Shown piece after piece: positions 1-11,337 of a stretch of 64,000 bases of DNA. A program made the translations under genes and the position numbers. The notes below the pieces were generated by a model, which was not told the origin of the DNA, searched no databases, and saw nothing but the letters and a program-made list of their open reading frames with translations. Numbering within the stretch: position 1 is the stretch's first letter; each line of letters opens with the position of its first letter. The DNA is from Gyromitra esculenta (taxonomy: Eukaryota > Ascomycota > Pezizomycetes > Pezizales > Discinaceae). The stretch covers positions 1,116,001 to 1,180,000 of the forward strand of contig JBCAML010000010.1 in assembly GCA_038503075.1 (NCBI GenBank), given 5' to 3'.

Positions 1-127
1 AAATAAGGGAGGGGATACTAGCCTTACATCTGGATGATACGAAGTTCATCCGATCCGGTGGTTTATTGATTGTATTTTGCGGGCGACGGGTTACTCGAGA
101 GATAATGTACAAACCGACCAGGCGATG

Positions 128-254
128 TACTCGTATTCTCATGACGTTTTTAAAACGGGCTACCTCTGCATCCCATATAAAATAAGTAGGTTTAGGGCAG
201 TTTGTATGGTATGCGGACCTGGCCCATTTTAAAAACGTCATGAGAATACGAGTA
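128..254. mobile_element. MITE family 1, copy a (127 bp, TA target site)
   Basis: The ends are near-perfect inverted repeats of about 28 bp. The left end reads TACTCGTATTCTCATGACG and the right end is its reverse complement, continuing into a TTTTTAAAA tract. TA dinucleotides bound both sides, as expected for Tc1/mariner-type MITEs. The element has no coding capacity. It shares its whole length with copies at 1290-1416 (same orientation) and 34711-34838 (opposite orientation). Confidence 0.85.
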
Positions 255-569
255 CTTGATCACCCCCAAAAAGGAGGCCATCAATTAGGTTTTGATTTTA
301 TTTGGGTACCGTTGAACATGAATGTAGCAGATGAAGTTTGTTTGCAGCTGTCAAGCTGTGGTTCGCTGTAACTCCGCCAATGTTGAGTTACAAACACAAA
401 GGCCAAACGGGGCGGGGGGGCATGGAAAAAAAGAAAATACAAACGTGTGATGAAGAAGCTTCGCCCCGGCTCCCAGATTGGCTCTGTTTAACTCCCTTCG
501 CAGAGTTATACTGCCTGAATCTAATTTCTTTTCTTCTTTCTTTGCCAAGAACATATTTTATATTCCAAC

Positions 570-706
570 TACTCACAAAAGGCATAAAGAACCCGAAAAT
601 GCAAATGGGAGTCAACCAACCAAGTCGTGTATGTGCTGGATTGGAGTGAACCAAAAACCATTGCTAGCAAAAATCACTTTCGGGTTCTTTATGCCTGTTG
701 CGAGTA
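570..706. mobile_element. MITE family 2, single copy (137 bp)
   Basis: Inverted repeats of about 30 bp enclose about 75 bp of unrelated sequence. The left arm contains AGGCATAAAGAACCCGAAA and the right arm holds its reverse complement. Both ends start TACTC and TA flanks them, as in MITE family 1, but the rest of the repeat and the interior differ. No second copy is visible in the window. Confidence 0.7.
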
Positions 707-1289
707 CTCTTGAGTTCTTCATATTTGATGCGCCATGCGCACTTACGAGAAGATGTTGATGAATTCACAAAACTTGACCAATGCTCAGGAGAAATTACAC
801 CTGGTGCATGATGAGACTGCAGCAGAAGACCCATCCCTCAGTTTTTCAGGCAGCAGCCACCTCACCCCGTGAATGTTTTTCTATTGGCGTTCAGAGAAAC
901 TCGTCGGGATATTTTTGCTTTTGCTTTTTCCTTCTCGGTAGAATCGAATCCTTAACGCTTTTCTAAGAAGGCTAACGCTATCAGACATCTTCAGCGATAG
1001 CAAGGTAGTGACGATAAAAATTATGGTACGGCCACGACAGATAGTCCTTATTTTAGCATTATAGGACGGGATGATTCAATCGGGGAAACTTGCCGTCTGC
1101 AGACATTTGGGTCATCACGACAGTCAAACAGGGATGAGAAACGGTGAAACTACCGATTATCTGGAGAATCGATAAACTGTGTGAAGAGAATTTATTGGGT
1201 AAACGCAGCAGTGACGATTGCCGGTGTGGTTGCATATGTGGAGAGAAGGGAAAACCCGGATGGACAGCAAGATAAACGTTGTCCAGGTG

Positions 1290-1416
1290 TACTCGTATTC
1301 TCATGACGTTTTTAAAACGGGCTACTCCTGCATCCCATATAAAATAGGTAAGTTCAGGGCAGTTTGTATGATATGCGGACCTAGCCCGTTTTAAAAACGT
1401 CATGAGAATAAGAGTA
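1290..1416. mobile_element. MITE family 1, copy b (127 bp)
   Basis: This copy has the same length, orientation and termini as the copy at 128-254, with a few substitutions (for example an A replacing C near the right end). TA bounds both ends. The interior motif around GCATCCCATATAAAATA is shared, so this is a family member and not a chance palindrome. Confidence 0.85.
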
Positions 1417-1700
1417 GTTATTCATGATAATTCCACAATTCTGCCTTGCCCAATGATTCATGTCTGTTTCCAAATGGACTTCCGTTTAGTATTCTCGGTC
1501 CTCGGAAACGGCTGAAAATTTCGAGTGATATTCCGTGGATAATCATTAGCCCTGTTTCGTTATTTCTTAAAACTTGATAAGAATTATCTGGGAAAATTTA
1601 GGCAATAGTTTATGTGAAACCAGCCCCTACAGTTATATCCCACGGCTATAACCACTCGTAGAAAATATGGGGGAAAGATTGGAAAGTAAGAAAAGGGTCG

Positions 1701-1709
1701 GAGTTGAAC
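1701..1709 (-). promoter_or_regulatory. Putative B box downstream of U6
   Basis: The minus strand reads GTTCAACTC, which matches the TFIIIC B-box consensus GWTCRANNC. It lies about 20 nt beyond the U6 terminator run. In Saccharomyces cerevisiae SNR6 a downstream B box drives Pol III transcription (established), so the same role is inferred here. Confidence 0.5.
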
Positions 1710-1727
1710 TCCCCCCTATTTGCTTCG

Positions 1728-1836
1728 AAAAAAAAACTGTTTAGCTCATCTTTGTGAAGCGTGTCATCCTTAGTGCAGGGGCCATGCTAATCTTCTCTGT
1801 ATCGTTTCAAATTGACCAAATGTCCCGAAGGACAAT
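1728..1836 (-). ncRNA. U6: U6 spliceosomal snRNA
   Basis: On the minus strand the sequence shows the 5' hairpin around GTCCTTCGGGAC, then CATTTGGTCAATTTG, the invariant ACAGAGA box (1794-1800), the AGC catalytic triad within GATTAGCATGG, CCCCTGC, AAGGATGACACG of the internal stem-loop region, and a 3' T-run of nine residues as Pol III terminator. U6 pairs with U4, U2 and the 5' splice site and forms the spliceosome active site. The length of about 107 nt is typical. The 5' end is estimated to within a few bases. No intron is seen, unlike S. pombe U6. Confidence 0.95.
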
Positions 1837-2745
1837 GTGCACAGTTTTTTGCAGCTTATGAGGGAATCTCTACACTAACCATCAACGCCACAACCAGCAT
1901 CGCCACTACCGCTTCCGCCACCCTACTCTCCAAAATCGATCAGACCAAAAATAAAGTAAAATAAAATAAGCGAAGACACTATTTTTTATTTTGGTGTAAC
2001 GAGCATTGCATGTTAGGGTACTCGCTCTATCAACCCGAAAAATCAAGGTGATAGTCAACTCTTAAACAAGACTTCGTTACACGTAGCTTTACTAAAAAGC
2101 GAGCAAAGCCAAACCCTCGCCCACATTTTTCCAGCCTTCACAAGTTCTATACATGCTCAGAACTTCCGAGAGAACGAGAATAGTTCTTTAGATGACGTTG
2201 CCTACTTCCATTCGTCTGTGAAGTTTAAAGAGTAAATAATCGAAGATAGGGAGTAGGACTGAAAGGGTCACGTTTTGCCACCCAGACACTCGATCCAAGT
2301 TCCCCCGATTTGAGGGAAAAAGTTCATCCCAAGTACTACGCGTAGAATCTCGATATCTACCCATAAATGCAGGTTTCCCACAAACCCGCGATTGCTCCAA
2401 AGATGACCCATGGTTGTAAGTTGCCATCTGCAGCAAGCCTTTGGTGCCAATCGCGGGAAGCATCTTGGCAGGTACGCATGGAGGCCCGTGCACTATTCGC
2501 CATGTTGCGATACCTCAAGCGACCTCACCTCAGGGAAGCTCCCGGAAGGTATCCGACATCTAAAATTGTGTCCCTGTACAGCTTAGTTCCCCATCGTTAA
2601 GGACCGTCTCTTATGCTGTGAATGCTCTGCTGGCTTCTGTCTATCCGGCTATCCATCACCTACCTACTCGTCGTTCTCGTTCACCCCTATTCCACAATCC
2701 GTGGAGGGCTTCGCCTTTGTCACGAGGTCAAGCTCCTGCTGCAGC
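1837..2745. other. Intergenic, U6 upstream and ELMO upstream region
   Basis: No coding signal is convincing. The minus-strand open frames around 2190-2490 match no family I know and have no splice partners. This stretch contains the upstream region of U6 (minus) and the promoter and 5' UTR of the ELMO gene (plus). Confidence 0.5.
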
Positions 2746-5221
2746 ATGGATAATATTTCAGAGCTCATCGAGCGGCTGTCTAATGACGAAGTATGTTGTT
2801 ACGGCACTTGTTTCCGATCCAAGCCACGTGCGCGCAAGAGGTGCAAGAGGAGAGGAGAGGAGAGGAGAGGAGCAGGAACTAAATAATGGAAGAATCAAGC
2901 ATTAACTAAAAGAACCTTACCTCAATAGGACGCCGTCAAAAAAATGGCCGTCTTCAAGCTCCAGACAAATATCGGAGATCCTTCGTTTGCGGAACGGTTT
3001 ATTGCTCAAGGTGGTCTGTCAAAGCTACGAACGTTGGCACTAACAGCAAGCGGAAACACCCTCGCATATTCGCTCACCTCTTTCTCACGGTTACTGGAAC
3101 TTGATAAAGGATGGGACTACGTCAATGCAGAGCTTATATCACGGGTACTTTCCGATCCATATATCAGGAATATTTACCAAGGGGTTGATCTGACTCGAAT
3201 CTTGTAAAGGTAGTCGAGTTAATAGTAACTCATCCCCTCGTCAATATCCTCCGAGGAGCAATGTCAATATTGGTTTCTATTGTGTCACATCCACACATGT
3301 CCTCTACCCGTGGATCTTACACGGGCCCATTCGGGTTCCGTGCGCTTAAACCAGCCATTGGAGCACATCCGCAATTTCTAGAGATGCTAGTAAGCCGATT
3401 GTCGTCGGCGGATCATGCACTGTGCGCAAATTCTCTGCAGCTAATTAATTCGTTGATGAGGGATGCAATCACGAATGATGTAGATAATGAGTGGCCGAGA
3501 TTTATTAAGAGGTTGCAGGACTTGGGGGTTATCAAGGCTGTCTTTGTATGTACTACTCCCTCGTCCCAAAACTCGCGGAATGACCTTCTGACTGGCATAA
3601 TAGATCCTTATGCAATCTTCTGCCCTTCAAGATCTTGCACACCCACTTCTTGAATTCCAAGCATTAACAAAAGTGCTGCTACGCAGATGGCGGGACGTCA
3701 AAGTGGACCTGGAAATGAAGGAGCACAGGATAGCTCTCAAGGGTTTACATTTAGCCAGTGCCCCTGAACGGTCCTCGGATCCTTCTACAAAGAAGAAACA
3801 CAATCCTGAAAAATGGAGAAGGTTAGGATTCGAAACCGAGTCACCAGCATGGGAATTTGGTGAAGTGGGGTTTCTGGGAATGATGGATTTGACGGATTTT
3901 GTGAGAAAGGACGAAGACGGATTCCGAAAGGTAATTTTTCTACTAGCTCCAAATCTACCGATTCGGACTTGTTTTTTTACTTTCCTGCAAAGGCTTTGAA
4001 AGTAAGAAAATACCACTAACACTCATTCAGGCTCTCCTTGAACAAAACGCTAAAGCCACTGATTCTCGCTGTCCTCTTGCACGGGCCTCCATAACCGTAA
4101 CCCTAATCCTATATCACCAATTTGGTGTGTCTGGCAGCACTCTTGACGACGCAAAGACCTACGCCGTCCTTGAATCTCGTACCAATTACGAACGCGCCTT
4201 CCGTCCACTCCTCCTCCAGTGGTCTCGTCTCCACACCGCCGCCCTTTCCGCTTTCCTTCGCCTTTGGACCGAGACTAGCGCCTCCGCTGAGGATTTTGAT
4301 AAAGTCGCGGAACTCGTCCGTGTACTTGTCTACCATGTTGTCGGCCAAGCTCCACGTACAAAGGAAGTACAGGATGTTGAGGAGGAACTGACGTGTTTTG
4401 AATATCTGAGACTGAGAGACCTACAGATGGAGATACTGGAGACGACGTATGAGGGTGCGTGGGGGAATCACTTGAAACAAGTGAGGGAAGAGCTAAAGGC
4501 GGAGGCACTACAATTTGTAAAAGAGCAGAGGATACGCTGCTTACTACACGGAGCATGGTTTCCGGTATCTATTAGTGCGAGAACAGAGGGTGGCGAGAAG
4601 AAGGGGGATAAGAAGGGAGGGCAGGTTGTACAGAGTACTGCGTGGAGATACGTGAGGTTGAGCCATAATAGGAGGCATTTGCATTATTGCGATTATGAGA
4701 TGGAGACGGCTTATGAGCCGAAATTGGAAGAGCTTCCGGAAAAGAGTGAGTCCCTCCCTTCCCCCCTTCTATCCTTGCTTTAGTAGTGCTGATAACCTAT
4801 AGTCGACCTATCGATCGTTTCCTCTGTGGTCTCCAACGTCGTCCCGGCCTCAATCGATTCTAATAACTCGTCCAACACATTAACACAATCCTCAAAACTC
4901 GCGTCCACGAAAATCACTATTCACGGCTACCCATCACCTCCTCCCGACGCAGCTCCTTCGCAGCAAAAGGAGATGGTGCTCCTTACACTCCACCCACAGA
5001 CTCATTCTGTAGCCTCAGAGTGGTTGGATGGACTGCTGATGCTGCTGAACCAACAACCGATTACGAGTGAGACGAGTAAACTGATTAATTTGGTTACCAA
5101 CTATGGGTTGAAGATCAGACTACTGAATGTAAGGTATACGGATGACTTTCACACAAACCCACCAGATTTACCAGGGAGGGAGGGAGTCGATGATGATTAT
5201 TATTATAGTTTGTTTGTTTAG
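2746..5221 (+). CDS. ELMO/CED-12 family protein with PH domain
   Basis: Six exons: 2746-2790, 2929-3144, 3210-3545, 3604-3930, 4031-4745 and 4803-5221, giving about 685 aa. The N-terminal third is an armadillo-like helical region (residues about 60-200) and a CED-12/ELMO domain follows (about 230-430). A PH domain begins near residue 510 (around WRYVRLSHNRRHLHYCDYE). The C-terminus carries the family's REG-x-DD-YYY ending. ELMO proteins bind DOCK-type exchange factors to activate Rac/Rho GTPases; yeast Lmo1-Dck1 is the known fungal pair. The start was chosen at the ATG that splices in frame to the helical repeats. Intron 1 holds a GGAGA microsatellite. Intron 2 (65 bp, GTACTT donor) must be removed to avoid a stop codon. 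Single-base position uncertainty remains at the exon 5 donor. Confidence 0.85.
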
Positions 5222-5786
5222 AGATGTGCTGGCGATGGTGGGATGGGGACATGGGACGGAGTGTGGGGGTACGGAGTGTAAGGAAGCCCTTTTTTTCACT
5301 TTTTTTTGTGTTTTTCTTTCGTTGCCGAAGTAAAGATACAGACAGGTACGTATCGAGTGTTTTTAATTGTATGAATAATTTTGAACGGATAAGCTTTATA
5401 GAGTCTTGAAGGGTTTGTAGCATAGCGCTTAGTAGGGGATACCTCGACATTGTACGAGTGCAAAATATGATTGAAGTGCCCGCTGCCTTATGGAAAAACA
5501 TGTCGTAACATAAAAATATAGCAAAGATAAAGAAACATCCGTTTTAAAAAAAACTCCCTTCTACCCATGCTAATTTACTTCATCACAGCTGAGTCTCAGT
5601 CGACGTTGTTGAAATTGGTGCTATATTTTTTCTTAAAGTTAGCTTATGTAAAGGTATGAGGTACCCAGACCTTGTCCTTCGCCTATTCCGTCATACTTAC
5701 ATCTCAATCTCAACCGCTCTATAAATTTCATAGTCAGCCTCTTCCAAACCCAAAATTCTTCTGAATATAACTTAGACACGCTGTAT
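5222..5786. other. Convergent 3' region between ELMO and GRF genes
   Basis: Two genes converge here. Most of it is probably 3' UTR. On the minus strand, 5697-5760 contains an in-frame coding-like tail that could be a last exon of the GRF gene (described with that gene). Confidence 0.5.
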
Positions 5787-7145
5787 TCACATACCAAGCT
5801 CATCGTTTGCCTGGGACATATCCCTCTTCATCAGCTCCTTCCTAGCGTCCTCAACCGCCTTCTCTTCCTCCAACTTCTGCACCTGGGCCTGGAGTTTTTC
5901 ACACTCCTCAGTCTTCTTCAAGAGCGCTTCTCGTAGCACCTGGGCCTGGAGTTTCTCACACTCCTCAGTCTTCTTCAAGAGCGCTTCTCGTGCTGCTTTT
6001 CGCCCTTGAACGATACCCTCCTTCTGCCACACGTGTCTCCTCAATATCTCATGGAGATCACTAGCGGATCCCTCAAGGTGAACACCATTTTTATTTAGTA
6101 GTGCATACACCTCGCCGATAAGGTCACCTCCTATCCCACGCCCAGGGCTGCCGTAAACTCGATTAGCTGATTTTGGCGTGATGGGTACATTGAAATGACC
6201 CGGTGGTAGAGGTGGTGGTGTCTGGGGACGCTTGAAAAGATTGGGTTTGGAGGGGTTCGCGACAGGTATTGTGAATACATCGTCGCCGATGGCACCTTTC
6301 TTAGGGGTGGTAGCGGCGGCAGTGGTGGTGGCTGTGGCGGTTATGGCAACGGTGGATGCGAAGAAGCGCCCACCTACACCGCGAACCGGTGTTTTCCCTA
6401 TAGTCCTTGGCGTTGAGGGCACGACTCCATCGTCTTCTTGGGGCTTGTATTGTTGAGCAAGACGGGATTTGCTCGGTGAGGTGTGGGTGGTAGTCCGACG
6501 CTCCTTACGTGGTGTTATAGGGTTAGTGATGTAATTTGAGTCTGAAAACACGAATTCCCGGTCGTCATCGCCATCGTCATCGTTGCCATTACAGAATGGA
6601 TAGATGGAGGTGGAGACGGCTGATATACGCCGTTTAATTGGGGAAGCCTGGGCGCTGGGGAGTCCGGGTCTGTTTCTGGGGCTTCTTCGAGGGCCACTCT
6701 GCGGAGTTAAAGGTACGAATGGGGGACGCGGGGCAGGCTTCGACGGAGAGTCATAGCCATTTTCCCTGGCACGCGCATGGTCCTCCCAGAGAAAGAAATT
6801 GCAGCCAGTAAATTGGTTAGAACATGTATAAACTGCTGCTATTAGATACCGAATGAGGGGTAATGGTGGGGGATACGGACATTTACGGCCACGGTTAACA
6901 GTATCTTTTTTTGTGGTTAGGTGCGCTGCTGGGAGTCTTTATATTCAGTCCGAGTCGCGCACGAGACAGGTTTAATGTTAGTGATGGCTAGTCTTGCGTA
7001 TCGTGATTGGTGGGTTCCAAACCGTGGAGTGCAATTACCTAAAGAAACGGTAAACAGACGATCAAGTGAAGTTGGCGCGAGTTTTGGATAAATGCTCACA
7101 TTTCCAGCCATCTTCCCCCAGAAATCCTTTTCCGGTGCGCATCAT
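5787..7145 (-). CDS. GRF-type zinc finger protein with coiled coil
   Basis: Exons on the minus strand: 7100-7145, 7023-7038 (16-nt microexon), 6881-6936 and 5787-6832, giving about 387 aa. Splicing assembles a GRF zinc finger with C16-x-C18 (KCNCTPRLPA), NRGRKFYTC with C43, and C50 in CNFFLWEDH. GRF fingers bind single-stranded nucleic acid in topoisomerase 3, APE2 and TTF2; many fungal stand-alone GRF proteins have no assigned role. Behind the finger is a long Ser/Pro/Thr-rich tail with many TP and SP sites, then a C-terminal coiled coil containing a direct 19-residue duplication. Upstream codons stay open in frame to 7310, so the true start may be earlier. The C-terminus is also uncertain: an intron at 5761-5817 would replace the last residues with a tail ending at 5697 (LGLEEADYEIYRAVEIEM). 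That tail looks coding, but the donor (GTCCCA) is weak. Confidence 0.75.
5881..5993 (-). repeat. 57-bp in-frame tandem duplication inside the GRF gene
   Basis: Two adjacent, nearly identical 57-bp units encode REALLKKTEECEKLQAQV twice with only a couple of base differences. The unit is a multiple of three and extends the coiled coil without breaking the frame, so it is a recent in-frame slippage or unequal-crossover product. Confidence 0.9.
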
Positions 7146-8797
7146 CGTTTTGGAACTGTGTCGCTTCGCTGCAAGTTTCTGGATGATTTGAGAGAGGATA
7201 TCTTTTGGCAATCGCGTTGAGGGGAAATGTGGGTTAGATATTGGTTTAAATGGGTGTTTTTGTCGTCGGAAGAGGAACCCATTTCGGGAACAAGGCGGTA
7301 GTCTAGACAACTGTACGACGTTGATTGGAGCAAGGAGGTCTGTAGGTGTAGCACGCTTGTATTCCTATGCGATTTTTGCTACCTTGTTTGCTGCTTCCAG
7401 GGCTGCTTCCAGTCGTGGATAGTGGTGATACGTTGGATTAGCTGTTGGACGCCTGAATCACATATTATCACTCGGTCGTGTTGCTGCATTGGCTGTCCGC
7501 ACGTGTAGAAGCTCATGTTAAAACACCTGCGAGGGAGGCATTAAACGAACACAAGTACTTGACATGAAAATCAGATGTATACTCAACTTACCGTGTCTAT
7601 AGATTTCCCCAGCCTACAACGTGAACCCTTCAAGCTCGAGTATACTACAATACTACATGTACTTCCGATCTCCGACGCAACAGCCTTGACTACATGTGTT
7701 GAGGATTAAACGCGGATCATCGCTGTTTGAACTACAAACTCGCTGTTGATGGTGGGGGAGGTTAGTTGTAGCATGGTCAACACAGTGAATATCTCCATAC
7801 ACACACGTAGACACGGTGATCATATTTACATGTACAGTTGCGTCTAGCAAGACCTGCGGGTTTTGAAGTACTACGACGCAACGGACTCGAGATGAATGGA
7901 CAGAACTCAGTCATCCCCAACTAATCAACCAGCAGCTAACGGCGAAATTCTCATCCCTAGCCCATCAGCCCCACTTGGCACTTTTGGTGTGGGAGAGGGG
8001 ACCGGTGTTTTGCGAAAGATCGTTTGATCAAAAGAACTGATGTAACTGTTCTAATGCCTTTTTTATTTTGTCTATTTGTGATGGTTTTTGGTTGTGGGTT
8101 TGGCTTTTGTTAAGTAGCAATACCAATCTTTTATTTTAACTTTCTGTACGTCTTAAGTGATTTCTTACGTGCTCGAGTGACGGAGAATGATGCACCTCCG
8201 TCTTGACACAACTGGTTCACATTCTGGAAGTAAAATTCGCAAATAGGATGTGCCAAGTTTATAGACATGTCCGTCTTCGGTAATGATGAGTTTCGTCGAT
8301 ATACCTCCCCTAATTACGCCCTCCCCACCCTCCAATTCCTACCCTACTTTTAACTACTCCCACTCAAAGAAAATAAAAGGAAACCCCGCCTCAAACTAAT
8401 AACAATGAATAATAAAAAAGCATAAAACTTCGCCAGCCCATATACACGCACAAACCCAAAAGTGAACAAAAGAAAAAGTGAAAAAGTGAGACTGGAGGAG
8501 AGGGAAGGGGAAAATAAAAATAAAAAGTTCGTAAGATTCAGTAAACGTAATTCAGTGGGAAAAAGAGGATCGTAAGAAAAAAAAAAAACCAAACCGAGCC
8601 CAAGGGAAAAAATATCAAAAACGACTCCCTCCAAGAACCAACCGGGTATGTGTAACCAAAAGAGAAGTGGAAAAAGCTATAAAAAAAGGGAAGTAAAAGA
8701 ACATAGAATACACAATCACCCTCATCCCATCATGTAAAAGTTGAACCCCCCGGAATCTTCAGAGAGCCTGCACACAGCTGCGCAAGCTCTCTCTTCA
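7146..8797. other. Intergenic region, about 1.65 kb
   Basis: No convincing gene. The low end contains the promoter of the GRF gene and the high end the 3' UTR of the Mps1 gene, including an A-rich tract near 8580. Short frames lack domains. The segment 7146-7310 may be extra N-terminal coding sequence of the GRF gene. Confidence 0.5.
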
Positions 8798-11337
8798 CTA
8801 ACGTCTTCCCCGAGCCTCTAACATCCTCCTCTGCAACTTCCCATATACATCTCTTGCCCACGCTTCCGTAACTGCTCTTTCAGGCGCACCCTTATCTCTC
8901 ACATGATCGACTGCGTTCTCCAACAATAACCGCAGGCTATCCAAAGAGATATCAACAACTCCTTCCCTTCCCTTATCTGGATTCAAGAATGGGTCATCCT
9001 CAGCCAACATCATCCGTATCGTTGGCCTCTCGTTCTTATCCCTTGCTAGGCAGCCCTTCATCGTATTGATCAACGACAACGGAACAGGTACCCCACCGAT
9101 ACCTGTTGAAGGGTATTCGATTGGGTAGTTTGGGTCTGGAATCGCGTTGATCTTTTGGTACATTGAAGTGAGGTGTGCGAACGGGCCACGTCCATATGTC
9201 ATTTGGTAGAGAATACAGCCCAAACTCCACACATCACTCGGTGCCCCAAGTTTCATCAGTCTTGGCGCACCAACGCTAGCCATGGCCTTGCCGGATGAAG
9301 CGTTGATGTCAACGATTGCCTCGGGGGACATGTAGTTTAACGTTCCAACCTGAGATTCACGGTGAACGTTGACAGTGTCATCTTGGATTGCATTTGCAAT
9401 ACCGAAGTCGATGAGTTTCAACCGACCTTGGACGATGAGGAAATTAGCGGGTTTAAGATCGGAGTGAATGATATTGAGATTGTGTACGGCTTCGACACAT
9501 TGAAGCATCTCGCGCCAGTAGTAGCGGATGAAGGAAACATCCATTTGGGAGTCTTCACTCCCGTGACGGAGAGTGAGGACTTTCGCAAGATCCGTCTCAC
9601 CGCATTCCATCAACTAGTGAAGAATTAGATATCAAACTAAATATATAGAATAAACTTCTTGGGGTAGCATACCAAAGTCAGACATTGCTTTTGCTCGTTC
9701 ATTTCCCAATCATAAAGCCTAATCACTCTATCGACACCAGCTAGCTTTCTCAACAAATCAATCTCCCCTTTATATCCTCGAATGGCTGACTCTCCATCCT
9801 GGGACGTGAACGTGACTTTTTTCATGGCAAGCATTTTGAAGTTCTCAGCCATAACTTTGTACACTTTACTCGAACCACCCTTTCCAATTGCGTCTAGTCG
9901 TCTGTACGGTTTTCCATTCACATGGACCACAGACCGCTGCTTTCGCGTTGCTTGTTGAGATGCTGTAGCCGATGCACCGGCAGTAGCAGTTACAGCGTCC
10001 AGCATTGACATCTTTGGTGGTGGAGGTGCTGGTCGCAAAGGTGTGTTATTACTCTTCGTCGATAGCACACTTTTCTTTTCTCTCTCCGGAGAAATATATG
10101 CTGGACTAGCAACTAGTGATCGGTGATCTTTCTCTCCTGAAGGTGAGGTCCGAGAGGCGATAGGTTTAATCTCCTCGGCGGGACTTAGTCGCTTGAAAGA
10201 TGAAAGAACGGATGAAGGACGGCGGAATATGGGTGGAGGAGGCATGTTCTCCTTATCCTTAGCTGCTATTGCCTGAGGAGCAGCCGCGGCCGCCGCGGCC
10301 GCTACAGCTGCAGCTCGTGACATAGATGCTGCCGATCCAGAGCGTATACGTTCAACTCCCGGCGATCCAGATCGATCCTCTGGGGTATTAGCGTTTGCGT
10401 AAACACCCATTGAGTGTGGCATCTGGTGTAACGATGACTCAGGACTCGACCTTCTTGATCTTCGGGACATCATGGAGAACGATGCTTCTCCAACAGGAAT
10501 CTCTTCTCTAGCAATCGCAGATCCATGAGAACCCTTGGAACTGGAACCTGAGCTAGGTTCATCGATTTCCTTAGCCTCAGTTGGGCTACTGCTTTCAGCA
10601 TCCTCGCCGATAGCATACCCGTCGTATCCATCACCCTGATCACTTCCTCTCCTCGGCCCTCTCCTCGGTGGTCCAGCCAGCCCACCCAACAATCCCCTTC
10701 CAGCACGCTTCCAGCGAATTGCAGACGCGGAGGTGGACTGCTGAACCATCGTCATGGTAGGTTGATTCACCCCGGATGGTCGAATGACACTTCCGTAGCC
10801 AGCACCGTAGCTTCGATCAACTTCCTTATTCACTTCTCCAGAGTTACTTGAAGAAGATCCAGACGAGGTTCTTGTCCCACCAAAACCCCGACGCGAATAC
10901 CGTCCAGGGGCCGGCGTGACCAACTCTCGAGCTGTTGCATAGTCAGGGCTTTGTCTCCGACTGATCGTATATGGTTCACTCTGCTGTGTTTGGTATTCTT
11001 CCCGTGGAGGTGATTGACTCCAACTAAGTCGTTTTCGAGATTGTGGGACGGCAGGTTGTTCGTGCTGAGACTCCATCATAGGTGTATCTTTCTCCGATTC
11101 AGGAAAATCGTCAAGAAGCATTCGTGCAAGAGCACTCAGCTGTGGTGCCTTTCCGCCATCGTCATCTTCGTCATCGGTATCATTCATCCCTACTCTTCTG
11201 CTGCTGGCTGCCATTGACGAGAGGGGGGAGGTTCGTCGTGAGTGTGACAGATAAGGGCTTTGTCTTCTTTGTTTCGCAGGACGGCTCAGGACTGCAAGTG
11301 GGGACGGCGTTGAAACGGTGGTAGCGGTTACAGACAT
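8798..11337 (-). CDS. MPS1: Mps1/TTK dual-specificity spindle checkpoint kinase
   Basis: Two exons, 9673-11337 and 8798-9613, with a 59-bp intron; 826 aa. The first about 460 residues are Ser/Pro-rich and low complexity, with a poly-alanine run encoded by GCGGCCGC-type repeats near 10270-10310. The kinase domain starts around AIGKGGSSKVYKV (glycine loop), has the lysine in AMKKV, the catalytic segment IIHSDLKPANFL, the metal-binding IDFGIA, and QVGTLNYMSPEAI in the activation loop. The HSDLKPANFL and QVGT-NYM-PEA motifs are specific to Mps1/TTK. Mps1 phosphorylates Knl1/Spc105 to start spindle assembly checkpoint signalling at kinetochores and acts in spindle-pole duplication. The start is the first ATG of the long exon. 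The neighbour on the upstream side is alpha-tubulin, same strand, 714 bp away. Confidence 0.95.

Larger units (their letters stand above)
1..1700. other. Gene-free region with MITEs
   Basis: I see no convincing gene here. The short open frames have no recognisable domain and several run across the transposon hairpins. The stretch is explained mainly by three miniature inverted-repeat elements (128-254, 570-706, 1290-1416) in AT-rich unique sequence. Confidence 0.6.

Noticed and set aside
1059..1403. 114-codon minus-strand frame
   Set aside because: A third of it lies inside MITE copy b, and the rest has no homology I recognise.
2188..2493. 101-codon minus-strand frame between U6 and ELMO
   Set aside because: No domain, no splice partners, and an overlapping frame of similar quality exists on the other strand.
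10270..10310. GC-palindromic stretch in the Mps1 gene as a regulatory site
   Set aside because: It is the codon run of a poly-alanine tract within an intact frame; no separate function is needed to explain it.
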